DNA of 64,000 bases from Bacteroidales bacterium (GCA_900769945.1 CAAGIO010000014.1:1-64000); one strand, 5' to 3'; positions 9,283 to 18,399 are shown, counted from the stretch's first letter. Notes: generated from the sequence alone by a model not told the origin. Program-made: numbers and translations.

Positions 9283-9702
9283 CTACCTGACATCAGTGAT
9301 GTCGTACCTGAACTCGCTTCGTATCCTGCCTTTGAGACAATATAATATAAGGTAGTATAATGCCACGGCTATGACTGATGCTAACGAGCTTAACAGCTCG
9401 CTGATGCCTGACTGTATCAGAATCACTATTGTAGCAACCATGATGATGCCCGGAATGAGGTATGCGAAAACCACCGCCTTACCTCCCTGACTCTCCGACA
9501 TGCTTATCATAACCTGCTGGCCAACAATGAACTCCTTGCCATCCGGCTTGGGCACTGACACTTGTTTCTCGGTGGTCTCCGACATTCCGCATGCCGACTT
9601 GATGTTGCATGAGCCGCACGAGCTGCCGCTTATCACCTTTATTTCAACATCTTTCTCCGTTACCTTTGTTACTATTCCTTTGTGTGAGACGCGTTCTTCC
9701 AT
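9283..9702 (-). CDS. RseC/MucC family membrane protein (SoxR-reducing system type)
   Basis: 139 aa from the ATG at 9702. An in-frame ATG at 9726 is rejected because the -7 element TACTTTTG (9716-9723) overlaps it, so a transcript would start inside that extension. The amino-terminal half has a cysteine cluster, SSCGSCNIKSACG (C-x2-C-x5-C), as in RseC proteins. The second half has two membrane helices (VVFAYLIPGIIMVATIVILI and SLASVIAVALYYLILYCL). RseC proteins commonly sit next to rnf/rsx genes. The E. coli homologue acts with Rsx to keep SoxR reduced, but here I infer only an Rnf-associated maturation or redox role. Confidence 0.85.
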   Translation of the reverse strand: MEERVSHKGIVTKVTEKDVEIKVISGSSCGSCNIKSACGMSETTEKQVSVPKPDGKEFIVGQQVMISMSESQGGKAVVFAYLIPGIIMVATIVILIQSGISELLSSLASVIAVALYYLILYCLKGRIRSEFRYDITDVR

Positions 9703-9715
9703 GTTTCTTTTTTTG

Positions 9716-9723
9716 CAAAAGTA
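9716..9723 (-). promoter_or_regulatory. -7 element of the rseC-like gene
   Basis: TACTTTTG on the minus strand, 13 bp before the chosen ATG at 9702. It forms a compact divergent promoter pair with the yihY-like gene at 9754-9761. Confidence 0.65.
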
Positions 9724-9753
9724 CATTAAATTACTTTATGATGAAAAAATTTC

Positions 9754-9761
9754 TATTTTTG
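9754..9761 (+). promoter_or_regulatory. -7 element of the yihY-like gene
   Basis: TATTTTTG on the plus strand, 20 bp before the ATG at 9782. No clear -33 TTTG at the usual distance. Confidence 0.6.
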
Positions 9762-9781
9762 CATTTTGAAGAGGTTTGATT

Positions 9782-10759
9782 ATGAAGATTGATTTTCATC
9801 GTATTAAGAGAGCTGCCGTTGGCATAAAAAATAAGATAGAGTCGTTGTTGCGCGTAGTGGTGCTTCCCGGATTCCATGGCATGCCGCTTTACGATGTCCT
9901 TAGGTATTTTATCCAAGGCTTTACAAGGGGATACCTTCTTGACAGGGCCGCTGCCGTGGCTTTCAACGTCTTCCTCGCTATCTTCCCCTCGATAATGGTC
10001 CTCTTCACCTTGCTTCCTTATCTTCCTCTGCATGACCTTCAGGTCGTCCTTGTCAACACTATCGTGGAGTTCCTTCCGGCGACGGTGGCCGACAAGGTGG
10101 TGAATACCTTGTCGGAGATTATCTCGCTCCAGCACAACGGGCTTCTTTCATTGGGTGTCATCATGGCTTTTTATTTCAGCTCCGGTGCCACCCGCGCCTT
10201 TATCCGCGGCTTTGATATGGGCGTTAACCATGTGGGCGAGATGAAAGGTATTAAGATTCATCTGAATGGGTTGCTCGTCACCCTTCTGATTGGTGCCTTG
10301 ATAATAATCTCGCTCTGCGCTATAATTATTGGTAATGATGTGCTTCCGTGGATTTTTACAAAGATTCATTTCTATAACAGGTTCGTAATAGTGCTTTTAA
10401 ACTTCGGCCAATGGCTTCTGACGGTGTTCTCGCTGTTGGCATCGGTGGCTATTCTTTATCATTATGGCAACTCGCGCAAGGAGAAGTTCAAGCTGTTCAC
10501 TCCCGGCTCTATTGTCTTCGCAGCTATGTTCATTGTGGGCACCTTGGGCTTTAACTATTATATTGTCAATTTCTCAAGGTATAACGCGCTTTACGGCTCC
10601 ATAGGAGTGCTGATAATATTCCTTTTATGGCTATATGTGAACTGTATCATCATCTTGATAGGCAATGAGTTGAATGTGAGTATCCTTGCTGCGGAGCAGA
10701 GGTCTAAGTGTTTGGAGGAGAGTCGCGGCGGACTCATCGAGGAGGGCGGGAAGGACTGA
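9782..10759 (+). CDS. YihY/BrkB family inner-membrane protein
   Basis: 325 aa from the ATG at 9782; an upstream in-frame TTG at 9776 is less likely. The family was once called ribonuclease BN, an assignment later withdrawn. Hallmarks seen are the DRAAAVAFNVFLAIFPSIMVLFTLLPYL segment early on, a mid-protein FYFSSGATRAFIRGFDM region, and the carboxy-terminal LYGSIGVLIIFLLWLYVNCIIILIGNELN helix. About six membrane segments are visible. Its molecular function is unknown; a transport or envelope role is usually supposed. The MATE gene starts 2 bp downstream, so the two are co-transcribed. Confidence 0.9.
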   Translation: MKIDFHRIKRAAVGIKNKIESLLRVVVLPGFHGMPLYDVLRYFIQGFTRGYLLDRAAAVAFNVFLAIFPSIMVLFTLLPYLPLHDLQVVLVNTIVEFLPATVADKVVNTLSEIISLQHNGLLSLGVIMAFYFSSGATRAFIRGFDMGVNHVGEMKGIKIHLNGLLVTLLIGALIIISLCAIIIGNDVLPWIFTKIHFYNRFVIVLLNFGQWLLTVFSLLASVAILYHYGNSRKEKFKLFTPGSIVFAAMFIVGTLGFNYYIVNFSRYNALYGSIGVLIIFLLWLYVNCIIILIGNELNVSILAAEQRSKCLEESRGGLIEEGGKD

Positions 10760-10761
10760 TT

Positions 10762-12066
10762 ATGGGTGTTTCTGATATCAACAGGCGTTTTCTGCATTTT
10801 GCGGCTCCGAGCATTGTAGGAATGCTGATAGTGTCGTTCCAGATAATGATTGACGGGCTGTTTGTTAGCAGTGGCGTCGGTGTTCTCGGACTTGCCGCGG
10901 TGAATATTTCCATGCCGCTTGTCAACGTGCTCATGAGCGTGGCGGTGATGATAGTGTCGGGAGGCATTGTCATCTGCGGCATTGCGCAGGGGCAGGGCAG
11001 GGACGAGCTTGTGAGGGGTTACACCACCCTGACTCTCATTGTGTGCGTGGTGACGCTGACGTTGCTTTCCGTGCTGATACTCATCTTCTTAAAAGACATT
11101 TGCTACCTCCTCGGAAGCGATGACGAGGTGTATCCCTACGTGCGTACATATCTTGGGATACTGTCGGGGGCGGTGGTGTTCTATATCATTCCGAACTATA
11201 CCGAGGCGTTCACCCGTCTCGCCGGGAAGCCGAAAAAGGTCTTTACAAGTGGGGTGATATGCTGTGTGGTGAATGTCGTCCTTGACTATTTCTTCATCAT
11301 GAGGTTTGGCTGGGGGATGGCGGGTGCGGCGGTGGCCACGTGTGTGGCAAACAGCACTGCCGCGGTGGTTCTTGCCCCCAACGTGCGTTTCGGGAAACTC
11401 GCAGGAGGCTGGAAGGAGGTGGGACGCATCTTTTATAATGGGAGCTCGGAGATGCTTAACTCGGTGTCGGCAGCAGTGGCGATGTTCTTGTTTAACTTGG
11501 TGCTGATGAACAGGATAGGCTCGCTCGGAGTCGCCGCCATGACGATAGTGTACTATATTAATATGGTGGTTAATATGTCTATTTATGGGTTGTCGCAGGC
11601 TCTATACCCTCTGATGTCGTATGAGTTAGGAGCAAGGAACTATCAAAGTATAAGGGCTCTGCTCGTCATATCCTTAAAGTCGAGCGGCGCTATTGGTGTG
11701 TCGGTGTTCGTCGTCACCCAGTTGCTGAAACGCACTCTCGTGTCGGTGTTCGCCTCTGGTAATCAGGAGCTTGTCGCCCTCGCAATAACGGCTGTCTCCA
11801 TCGTCACCACCCATTACCTCATCTCGTTTGTCAACATTATAGGCAGCAGCTTTCATACTGCGGTGGAACGCCCCGTTGAGTCGGCGGTCATCGCTCTTTG
11901 CCGCTCCCTGCTGTTCGTGTCACTGCCACTGTTCCTGCTCCCACACTTTATCGGAGATATCGGTATTTGGCTCGCAATGCCTATAGCGGAACTGCTCACC
12001 CTTTTCATCTCACTATCTCTGTATTTCAAGACATTACGTCGCCTCCGACAAAAACTTGACTCATAA
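10762..12066 (+). CDS. MATE family efflux transporter
   Basis: 434 aa from the ATG at 10762, two bases after the previous stop; longer in-frame NTG starts would overlap the yihY-like gene. Twelve hydrophobic segments are visible. Family features are RFLHFAAPSIVGMLIVSFQIMIDGLFVSSGVG..GLAAVNISMPL in the first half and the repeat YGLSQALYPLMSYELGARNYQSIRALL in the second. MATE proteins export drugs, toxins or metabolites using Na+ or H+ gradients; the substrate cannot be read here. There is no promoter between it and the preceding gene. Confidence 0.9.
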   Translation: MGVSDINRRFLHFAAPSIVGMLIVSFQIMIDGLFVSSGVGVLGLAAVNISMPLVNVLMSVAVMIVSGGIVICGIAQGQGRDELVRGYTTLTLIVCVVTLTLLSVLILIFLKDICYLLGSDDEVYPYVRTYLGILSGAVVFYIIPNYTEAFTRLAGKPKKVFTSGVICCVVNVVLDYFFIMRFGWGMAGAAVATCVANSTAAVVLAPNVRFGKLAGGWKEVGRIFYNGSSEMLNSVSAAVAMFLFNLVLMNRIGSLGVAAMTIVYYINMVVNMSIYGLSQALYPLMSYELGARNYQSIRALLVISLKSSGAIGVSVFVVTQLLKRTLVSVFASGNQELVALAITAVSIVTTHYLISFVNIIGSSFHTAVERPVESAVIALCRSLLFVSLPLFLLPHFIGDIGIWLAMPIAELLTLFISLSLYFKTLRRLRQKLDS

Positions 12067-12092
12067 AGTTTTCTTGTCGTGTAAAAATTGTC

Positions 12093-12123
12093 TTTGTAAT
12101 TTTATTTAAAAGCAGTATCTTTG
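12093..12123 (+). promoter_or_regulatory. Promoter of the gpsA-led cassette
   Basis: TTTG (12093-12096), a 19-nt spacer and TATCTTTG (12116-12123): the best-formed Bacteroidetes promoter in the window. It leaves a leader of only about 10 nt before the ATG at 12139. Confidence 0.8.
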
Positions 12124-12138
12124 CAAAAATTTGTCTAA

Positions 12139-13116
12139 ATGAAAAAGATAATAATAATTGGAAGTGGTGCTATCGCTACGGCTGTCGGTGATGTCATTGC
12201 TGAGAAAAACCAAGATGATATAACATTGTTGTCGGTCGAGCCAGAAGTGGTTGAAATGATTAACAATCAACATATTAACATTTCATATTTCCCTAAATGC
12301 CGTCTCGATGAACATCTGAAGGCTACTCTTGATAAAAGTGTTCTTGAAAGCGCCGACATCATCTTTCTTGCAATTCCTTCCGTTGCCGTCGTAGGCTATC
12401 TTAAAGAAAATCAGAGATATATAGGTCCTTCTTCTATATTAGTGAATCTTGCGAAGGGCTTTGCCAATGAGGAGCAGATTATCCCCGATTGTGTAGGCTC
12501 GTTCATGAATAACAAGATTATCACCCTTAAGGGGCCTTCTTTCGCAAGGGAGATTATCAACAGGCAAGATACAGGGCTTACCGCTGCCTGCACCGATGTC
12601 GCTCTCTTTGATGTGATACGTGATGTCTTCGAGGGCACAAATATCCGTATCGATTTCACTACCGATGTCACAGGCGTTGAATACGCCTCCCTCCTGAAGA
12701 ATATCTACGCCATCGTAATTGGTATCGTTGATGCAAACTTCGACTCTGCTAATCTGCGCTCTATCTTTATCACAAAGGCTATCAATGAGATGCGTAAGCT
12801 TCTCTCTGCCTTCGGTGGCAAAGAAGGCACCATGTTCAACTACTGCGGCTTCGGCGACTTCTCTCTTACCTCACTCAACGATATGAGCCGTAATAGAACC
12901 CTCGGACTGCTTATTGGAAAGGGCTTCTTTAATTCTGGGATATCGGAGAAAGTGGTTCTTGAAGGCCGTATCGCTTTAGATGTGATGCATAAGAAAATAG
13001 AGAATAACAATATGGATTTCAACGACTTCCCTCTTATGGACGAGTTGTTCCATGTGTTGAATGATAACGACTACATGACCACAAACTTCGTGAAGAACAT
13101 CCTCAGGAGGATTTAG
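12139..13116 (+). CDS. gpsA: NAD(P)-dependent glycerol-3-phosphate dehydrogenase-like protein
   Basis: 325 aa. The nucleotide fold starts at once with IIIGSGAIATAVGDV (GxGxxA/G type). Family signatures follow in order: LVNLAKGF (lysine of the active site region), LKGPSFAREI, EYASLLKNIYAIVIG, RSIFITKAINEM and CGFGDFSLTSLNDMSRNRTLG. The reaction would be reduction of dihydroxyacetone phosphate to sn-glycerol 3-phosphate. The sequence is divergent from ordinary GpsA, and it heads a cassette with a flippase, a glycosyltransferase and a methyltransferase. A second, cassette-specific copy supplying glycerol phosphate to a surface polymer is therefore possible. It has its own strong promoter. Confidence 0.85.
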   Translation: MKKIIIIGSGAIATAVGDVIAEKNQDDITLLSVEPEVVEMINNQHINISYFPKCRLDEHLKATLDKSVLESADIIFLAIPSVAVVGYLKENQRYIGPSSILVNLAKGFANEEQIIPDCVGSFMNNKIITLKGPSFAREIINRQDTGLTAACTDVALFDVIRDVFEGTNIRIDFTTDVTGVEYASLLKNIYAIVIGIVDANFDSANLRSIFITKAINEMRKLLSAFGGKEGTMFNYCGFGDFSLTSLNDMSRNRTLGLLIGKGFFNSGISEKVVLEGRIALDVMHKKIENNNMDFNDFPLMDELFHVLNDNDYMTTNFVKNILRRI

Positions 13117-13149
13117 TGGGGATGCCGGTCTGTCTCAATATGGTGATGT

Positions 13150-14685
13150 ATGGGCGTTGTTGTTAAACAGAGTTTAAAAGGTACAATAATAAACTATATT
13201 GGCGTTGCCGTTGGTTTTGTCACTACCTTTTTTGTTATGACAAAATACCTGAGCACTGAGGAGATAGGCCTCGCAAGCGTGCTTAGCAATGCCGCGATTC
13301 TTTTCTCTGGCCTTGCCCAGATGGGTATCTCTACCTCTGCAATGCGCTTCTATCCTTATTTTAAAGACTCCGAAAGCCGTGACCATGGTTTCTTCGGCTG
13401 GACCCTTATCGTACCATTGGTGGGATTTATCATCTTTACCACCTTGTTCTTCATCTTTAAACAACAGATATCGGATTATTTCTCCGAACAGTCCGCCTTG
13501 TTTGTTGACTATATGTACTTCGTTATCCCTATGTCGTTCTTCATGTTATACACCGTCGTGTTTGAGACGAACTCTAACCTCCTGATGCGTATCGTCTTCC
13601 CGCGCTTCGTCCGTGAGGTGGGAATACGCCTCTTCACCCTGATAGATTATCTGCTGTATATCACGAATGTTATCGACCTCGACGGAATGGTCATCGGGCT
13701 TTGTGTCACCTATCTGCTCGCAACCATACTAAATATCATCTACTTGCTATCCTTGAGAAGAATATCGTTCAAGATTGAGCCTTCGTTCGTGGATAAGAAA
13801 CTTCGTCGGGATTTCTTCCTTTATACGTTGCTCCTTATTGTGTCGTCGGTGGTGAGTACTATCATTCCGGTACTTAACTCGTTGCTAATCACTGCGAAGA
13901 TGGGGCTTGCCTTCACTGGGATATATAAGATTGCCACGGATATGGCGGCTCTCGTGGAAATGCCTTACCGCGCCTTGGGCTCCATCTCCAAACCGAATAT
14001 CTCTCAAGCCATGAAAGATAACGATACGGTGAAAGCCCGCTCGCTGACGAAGGATGTATCTCTGCATCAGCTTATTGCCGGGCTCTTCGTCTTCTTCATC
14101 ATCTGGATTAATATCGACCTGTTCTTCGAGCTCCTCCCTAACGGCGAGGTCTTCGCCACAGGAAAATGGGTGTTCTTTATCCTTGTCCTCGCCAAGATGA
14201 TAAACTCCTCCCTGAACGTGGGGGTCATCGTGCTAAGCTATTCAAAATACTACTATCTTCAACTGTTCTTCACCGCCGTCCTCACTTTCACGGCAATAGT
14301 GATGAATAACCTTCTTATCCCGGTTCTCGGAATGACAGGCTCAGCTATGGCCTCGCTCGTCTCTTACTCATTATATTATGTATTAATTTTATCGGTGGTC
14401 GGCTGGAAGACAAAAATACACCCTTTCTCTTGGGGCGAAATGATGGTAGTCATAATTATTTCAGTGTTGTTTGTCGCTGATTATCTTGTTGTTAGATTCG
14501 TCTCACCTTCGGTTGTCGCTCTCTTGGGCGGTGGCCTCTTGGGACGTGCGGCTGAGTCTGTCATTAGGACTCTCTTCTTTGTCTTCACCGGCATTGCTGC
14601 AGTTTATAAGCTGAAGATTTCTAAACAGATAAATGCTCTGATTGACATTTTGCTGAAAAAACTAAAACTGATGGGTGATGACTAA
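13150..14685 (+). CDS. Polysaccharide flippase (Wzx/MOP superfamily)
   Basis: 511 aa with 12-14 hydrophobic segments. The amino terminus VKQSLKGTIINYIGVAVGFVTTFFVMTKYLSTEEIGLASVL is characteristic of oligosaccharide flippases, with the LSTEEIG/LA segment after the first helix. Conserved mid-region residues include FTGIYKIATDMAALVEMPYRALGSISKPNISQAM. Such proteins move lipid-linked glycans across the inner membrane. It lies 33 bp after the gpsA-like gene and is followed by glycosyltransferase and methyltransferase genes on the same strand. It therefore probably serves a short surface-glycan pathway whose other genes lie elsewhere. Confidence 0.87.
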   Translation: MGVVVKQSLKGTIINYIGVAVGFVTTFFVMTKYLSTEEIGLASVLSNAAILFSGLAQMGISTSAMRFYPYFKDSESRDHGFFGWTLIVPLVGFIIFTTLFFIFKQQISDYFSEQSALFVDYMYFVIPMSFFMLYTVVFETNSNLLMRIVFPRFVREVGIRLFTLIDYLLYITNVIDLDGMVIGLCVTYLLATILNIIYLLSLRRISFKIEPSFVDKKLRRDFFLYTLLLIVSSVVSTIIPVLNSLLITAKMGLAFTGIYKIATDMAALVEMPYRALGSISKPNISQAMKDNDTVKARSLTKDVSLHQLIAGLFVFFIIWINIDLFFELLPNGEVFATGKWVFFILVLAKMINSSLNVGVIVLSYSKYYYLQLFFTAVLTFTAIVMNNLLIPVLGMTGSAMASLVSYSLYYVLILSVVGWKTKIHPFSWGEMMVVIIISVLFVADYLVVRFVSPSVVALLGGGLLGRAAESVIRTLFFVFTGIAAVYKLKISKQINALIDILLKKLKLMGDD

Positions 14686-14731
14686 AAAATGTTTGTTGAG
14701 TGTTTTTTAATATAAATCATTGGTTATCAAT

Positions 14732-15868
14732 ATGCGAATTGTAATTGTCGGTCCTTCTTACCCATATAGGGGTGGCATTGCGGCGTTCTCCGAACGTCTT
14801 GCCGCTGAGTTTGTTAGCGAAGGAGATTCTGTAGAGCTTGTCACCTTCACTCTACAATACCCGTCATTCCTTTTCCCGGGCAAGACTCAGTATTCCGAAT
14901 CGCCGGCTGCCCCTCAGAAAATGGAAATCTCACGCTTGGTGAACTCCGTCATTCCTACTAATTGGATAAAGACAGGAAAGATTATCAGAGAGAAGAATCC
15001 TGATATTGTGATTTTCGCCTATTGGATGTCTTTCTTCGCTCCTTGCTATGGCACAATAGCACGTGTGGTTAAGAAGTCGAAGAACATCAGATGCTTGGCC
15101 TTGGTGCATAACATGGTTCCTCATGAGAAATCGCTGATTGACAAGCTTTTGCCACCTTTCTTTGTGAAGTCTATGGATGGCTTCGTCACTCTCTCAAAAG
15201 CGGTGCTATCTGATGTGGAATCGCTTGATAACCAAGATAAACCAAAGATTTTTACTCCTCATCCTCTGTATGATAACTTTGGAGATATTGTCCCACGTGA
15301 GGATGCCTTGTCGTTCCTTCATATTCAAGATGACTGCAGATATATGCTTTTCTTCGGTCTCGTCCGCGCGTATAAAGGCCTTGACTTGTTGATAGAGGCT
15401 TTCGCCGACACTCGTTTTGACACATTGCCTGTGAAACTTGTCATTGCCGGAGAGTTTTATGATGATATGCGTCATTATTTAGAAATGATTGACAGTCATA
15501 ATCTTAAAGATAAAGTGATAATAAGGGACAGCTATATTCCAGATGAAGAGGTGAGATATTATTTCAGTGCTGCGGATATTGTCGTACAGCCTTATAAGTC
15601 GGCGACACAAAGCGGCGTGACGCAGGTTGCATATCATTTTAACCGCCCAATGCTTGTGACAGATGTCGGAGGGTTGAAGGAGATTGTCCCTGACGGAGTG
15701 GCGGGGTATGTGGTGGAGCCTCGCCCGGAATCTATCGCTGACGCTCTCGTCGATTTCTTCGGACACGGCAGGCTTGAGCCTTTAGTCAATAATGTCAGGG
15801 AAGAGAAAAAGAGATATTCGTGGAGTAATATTACCCAAGGCATTAAGAAGATGCTTGATATTCAATGA
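14732..15868 (+). CDS. Glycosyltransferase family 4 protein
   Basis: 378 aa from the ATG at 14732; an in-frame TTG at 14720 is less likely. It has a GT-B fold. The amino-terminal acceptor domain opens with MRIVIVGPSYPYRGGIAAFSERLAAEF, including the GG loop that binds nucleotide sugars in GT4. In the carboxy-terminal half, LLFFGLVRAYKGLDLLIEAF begins the donor domain. The segment VVQPYKSATQSGVTQVAYHFNRPMLVTDVGGLKEIVPDG holds the nucleotide-sugar region; a clear EX7E motif is not evident. The donor sugar cannot be assigned. It is third in the cassette led by gpsA. Confidence 0.88.
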   Translation: MRIVIVGPSYPYRGGIAAFSERLAAEFVSEGDSVELVTFTLQYPSFLFPGKTQYSESPAAPQKMEISRLVNSVIPTNWIKTGKIIREKNPDIVIFAYWMSFFAPCYGTIARVVKKSKNIRCLALVHNMVPHEKSLIDKLLPPFFVKSMDGFVTLSKAVLSDVESLDNQDKPKIFTPHPLYDNFGDIVPREDALSFLHIQDDCRYMLFFGLVRAYKGLDLLIEAFADTRFDTLPVKLVIAGEFYDDMRHYLEMIDSHNLKDKVIIRDSYIPDEEVRYYFSAADIVVQPYKSATQSGVTQVAYHFNRPMLVTDVGGLKEIVPDGVAGYVVEPRPESIADALVDFFGHGRLEPLVNNVREEKKRYSWSNITQGIKKMLDIQ

Positions 15869-15896
15869 TTTTGTGAAAATATAGAGACGATAAGAG

Positions 15897-16670
15897 ATGA
15901 AAAAGATAATAGGATTGCTTACAAAGATGTTCCCAAGGCAGGTGCTGATACGGTTCAGTTATTTTTTCAGCGTGTTGGTACGTCCGTTTTATTGGGGTGA
16001 TAAGGTTGAATGCCCTGTATGTGGCGGTCATTTTCGGAAATTTCTACCGTACGGATATGGTCAGGCTATGGATAACAGGCTCTGTCCCAAATGTTTATCG
16101 CTTGAACGTCACCGTCTGTTATGGCTTTATCTAAAAGAGCGGACGGGGTTCTTTACGGATAATCTGAAGGTGCTGCACTTCGCTCCTGAGCAGCCGTTCC
16201 TGAAACGTTTCCGTTCTTTGCCGAATCTTGACTACACTACTGCTGACCTCGATTCTCCTATTGCCGACCTGCATCTTGATGTTACGAAGATGGATATCCC
16301 TGATAATCAGTATGATGTCATAATATGCAATCATGTCCTTGAGCATGTTGGCGATGTTAATGCCGCGTTCAGGGAGATAAGGCGGGTGTTGCGTCCGGGT
16401 GGCTGGGCAGTGCTTCTTGTGCCTATCAACCCTGATGTAGATTCATGGGAAGACCCCACTATAACGTCGCCGGAGGAGCGTCAGCGTAACTTCGGGCAGT
16501 ATGACCATGTGAGGCAGTTTGGAAGGGATTATGCGCAAGTTCTTGAGAATGCAGGTTTTATCGTTGATGCGGACAGGCTTTATTATGATATTCCGGAGGA
16601 AAGGCGGGAACGTATGCGTCTTGCGAGAAGAGGGGAGGAGCTTGTCTATGTCGTTAGGAAGAACCAATAG
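15897..16670 (+). CDS. SAM-dependent methyltransferase with amino-terminal zinc-ribbon-like motif
   Basis: 257 aa. Residues about 40-75 carry CPVCGG...RLCPKCLSLERHRLLW, two CxxC pairs able to bind zinc. The class I methyltransferase domain follows. The usual first motif (DxGxGxG) is replaced by VLHFAPEQPFLKRF, as in a known branch of these enzymes. The later motifs are clear: DLHLDVTKMDIPDNQYDVIICNHVLEHVGDVNAAFREIRRVLRPGGWAVLLVPI. The target is unknown; the position after a glycosyltransferase suggests a glycan or lipid intermediate. It ends the cassette, followed by a strong hairpin at 16679-16716. Confidence 0.85.
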   Translation: MKKIIGLLTKMFPRQVLIRFSYFFSVLVRPFYWGDKVECPVCGGHFRKFLPYGYGQAMDNRLCPKCLSLERHRLLWLYLKERTGFFTDNLKVLHFAPEQPFLKRFRSLPNLDYTTADLDSPIADLHLDVTKMDIPDNQYDVIICNHVLEHVGDVNAAFREIRRVLRPGGWAVLLVPINPDVDSWEDPTITSPEERQRNFGQYDHVRQFGRDYAQVLENAGFIVDADRLYYDIPEERRERMRLARRGEELVYVVRKNQ

Positions 16671-16678
16671 GACATAAT

Positions 16679-16716
16679 AATAAGTGCGGCGCAAACTTGT
16701 TTGCGCCGCACTTATT
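16679..16716. terminator. Bidirectional terminator between methyltransferase and pruA
   Basis: A perfect 18-bp inverted repeat (AATAAGTGCGGCGCAAAC and its complement) separated by two bases, with A and T runs at the ends. It sits between convergent genes and can serve both. Confidence 0.85.
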
Positions 16717-16729
16717 TTCGCATAATATC

Positions 16730-18358
16730 TTATTTCGCTAAGAATGGGTATCCGTATTCTGTTGCAGGTACGAATGTCTCCTTGATGGCACGAGGGTTGG
16801 TCCATCTGATGAGGTTCCATAACCCGCCGGCCTTGTCGTTGGTGCCTGATGCACGCGAGCCTCCGAATGGCTGGCAGCCAACAACGGCTCCCGTAGGCTT
16901 GTCGTTGATGTAGAAGTTGCCCGCCGAATACTTTAACTTCTCGTCAGCAAGCTGACGCGCCTTTAATTCGTTGACAAAGATAGCTCCTGTCAAGGCGTAT
17001 GGCGAGGTGGTGTCGCATAACTCTAACGTCTGCTCATAGTCCTTGTCCTCATAAACGTAGATGGTGATGATAGGTCCGAATATCTCTTGTGCCATCGACT
17101 CGTATCTCGGATTCTTAGCCAAGATTACTGTAGGCTCAACGAAATATCCGACACTCTTGTCGCAGTTGCCGCCGAACACTATCTCTGCCTCCTCCGATGC
17201 CTTCGCCCTGTCGATGTATCCCTTGCAGTTGTCGAACGAGGCCTCGTCGATGACGGCGTTGACGTAGTTGGTGAAGTCACAAACATCACCCATCTTGATA
17301 GTCTCAAGCATCTCTCCCACAATCTGTTTCACCTCGTTCCATAATGAAGCCGGGATATAGGCGCGTGAAGCGGCCGAGCATTTCTGTCCTTGGAACTCGA
17401 ATGCGCCTCTCACTATGGCACACGCCACCTCGCGCGGGTCGGCAGAGCTGTGTGCGAAGATGAAGTCTTTACCGCCTGTCTCACCGACAAGACGCGGATA
17501 TGACCTGTAGTTGGAGATATTCATTCCGACAGTCCTCCATAATCCTTGGAACGTCGCTGTGGAGCCGGTGAAGTGGATACCCGCAAGGTTAGGGTTGTTC
17601 AACGCTATATTGCCTATCAGTGAGCCCTGTCCCGGAAGGAAGTTGACAACTCCGGCAGGCAGTCCCGCCTCCATGGCTATCTGCATGAGATGGTAGTTAG
17701 ACAATAATGCCGTTGTCGATGGCTTCCATATTGTGGTGTTGCCCATCAATGCCGGTGTCATGTTAAGGTTAGATGCTATCGATGTGAAGTTGAACGGCGT
17801 CACCGCCATGATGAAGCCTTCAAGCGGACGGTACTCTACGCGGTTGAGTTGGTCCGGCGTCGATGACGGCTGCTCTGAATACAGGTTGCCGGCATAGTAG
17901 TTGTTGAAACGGAAGAAGTCAATGGTCTCACATGCTGAGTCAATCTCGGCTTGGAAGGCGTTCTTGCTCTGGCCTAACATACACGAGGCGTTGATTCTCG
18001 CACGGTATTTTGTGGCTAACAGCTGCCCGATGCGCGCCATGATTGACGCCCTCTCTATCCATGGGGTGTTCTCCCAGTCTTTCTTGGCCTTAATGGCAGC
18101 CTCTATCGCCATGTTCACCTCTTTCTCCCCAACTTTATGGTATCTTGCAATGACATGCTTGTGGTTGTGAGGCATTACCACCTCTCCCATGTCGCCTGTG
18201 CGTATCTCCTTGCCTCCAATGATAATAGGTATCTCTACCACCTCATTCGATTGTCTCTCAAGTTCTTTCTCTAATGCTGCGCGCTCAGGACTTCCTGGCC
18301 TGTACTCCTTAACAGGTTCGTTAGCAGGATGTGCAAATTGAAATAATGCGTTATTCAT
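16730..18358 (-). CDS. pruA: L-glutamate gamma-semialdehyde (1-pyrroline-5-carboxylate) dehydrogenase
   Basis: 542 aa from the ATG at 18358 (MNNALFQFAHPANEPV). An in-frame ATG at 18394 overlaps the -7 element TAATTTTG (18392-18399) and is rejected. It is an aldehyde dehydrogenase of the PruA type: it oxidises glutamate semialdehyde to glutamate in proline and arginine breakdown, reducing NAD+. The general-base glutamate is in LVGETGGKDF and the nucleophilic cysteine in FEFQGQKCSAASRAYIP. Other signatures are MAVTPFNFTSIASNLNMTPALMGNT and the carboxy-terminal PTGAVVGCQPFGGSRASGTNDKAGG. No proline dehydrogenase gene is adjacent. Confidence 0.95.
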   Translation of the reverse strand: MNNALFQFAHPANEPVKEYRPGSPERAALEKELERQSNEVVEIPIIIGGKEIRTGDMGEVVMPHNHKHVIARYHKVGEKEVNMAIEAAIKAKKDWENTPWIERASIMARIGQLLATKYRARINASCMLGQSKNAFQAEIDSACETIDFFRFNNYYAGNLYSEQPSSTPDQLNRVEYRPLEGFIMAVTPFNFTSIASNLNMTPALMGNTTIWKPSTTALLSNYHLMQIAMEAGLPAGVVNFLPGQGSLIGNIALNNPNLAGIHFTGSTATFQGLWRTVGMNISNYRSYPRLVGETGGKDFIFAHSSADPREVACAIVRGAFEFQGQKCSAASRAYIPASLWNEVKQIVGEMLETIKMGDVCDFTNYVNAVIDEASFDNCKGYIDRAKASEEAEIVFGGNCDKSVGYFVEPTVILAKNPRYESMAQEIFGPIITIYVYEDKDYEQTLELCDTTSPYALTGAIFVNELKARQLADEKLKYSAGNFYINDKPTGAVVGCQPFGGSRASGTNDKAGGLWNLIRWTNPRAIKETFVPATEYGYPFLAK

Positions 18359-18391
18359 ATCTGTATTTTTAAATGGTTGTTCTTTTTTGCG

Positions 18392-18399
18392 CAAAATTA
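18392..18399 (-). promoter_or_regulatory. -7 element of pruA
   Basis: TAATTTTG on the minus strand, 33 bp before the ATG at 18358. A 19-bp palindrome-like repeat lies 55 bp further upstream (18455-18473). Confidence 0.65.
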
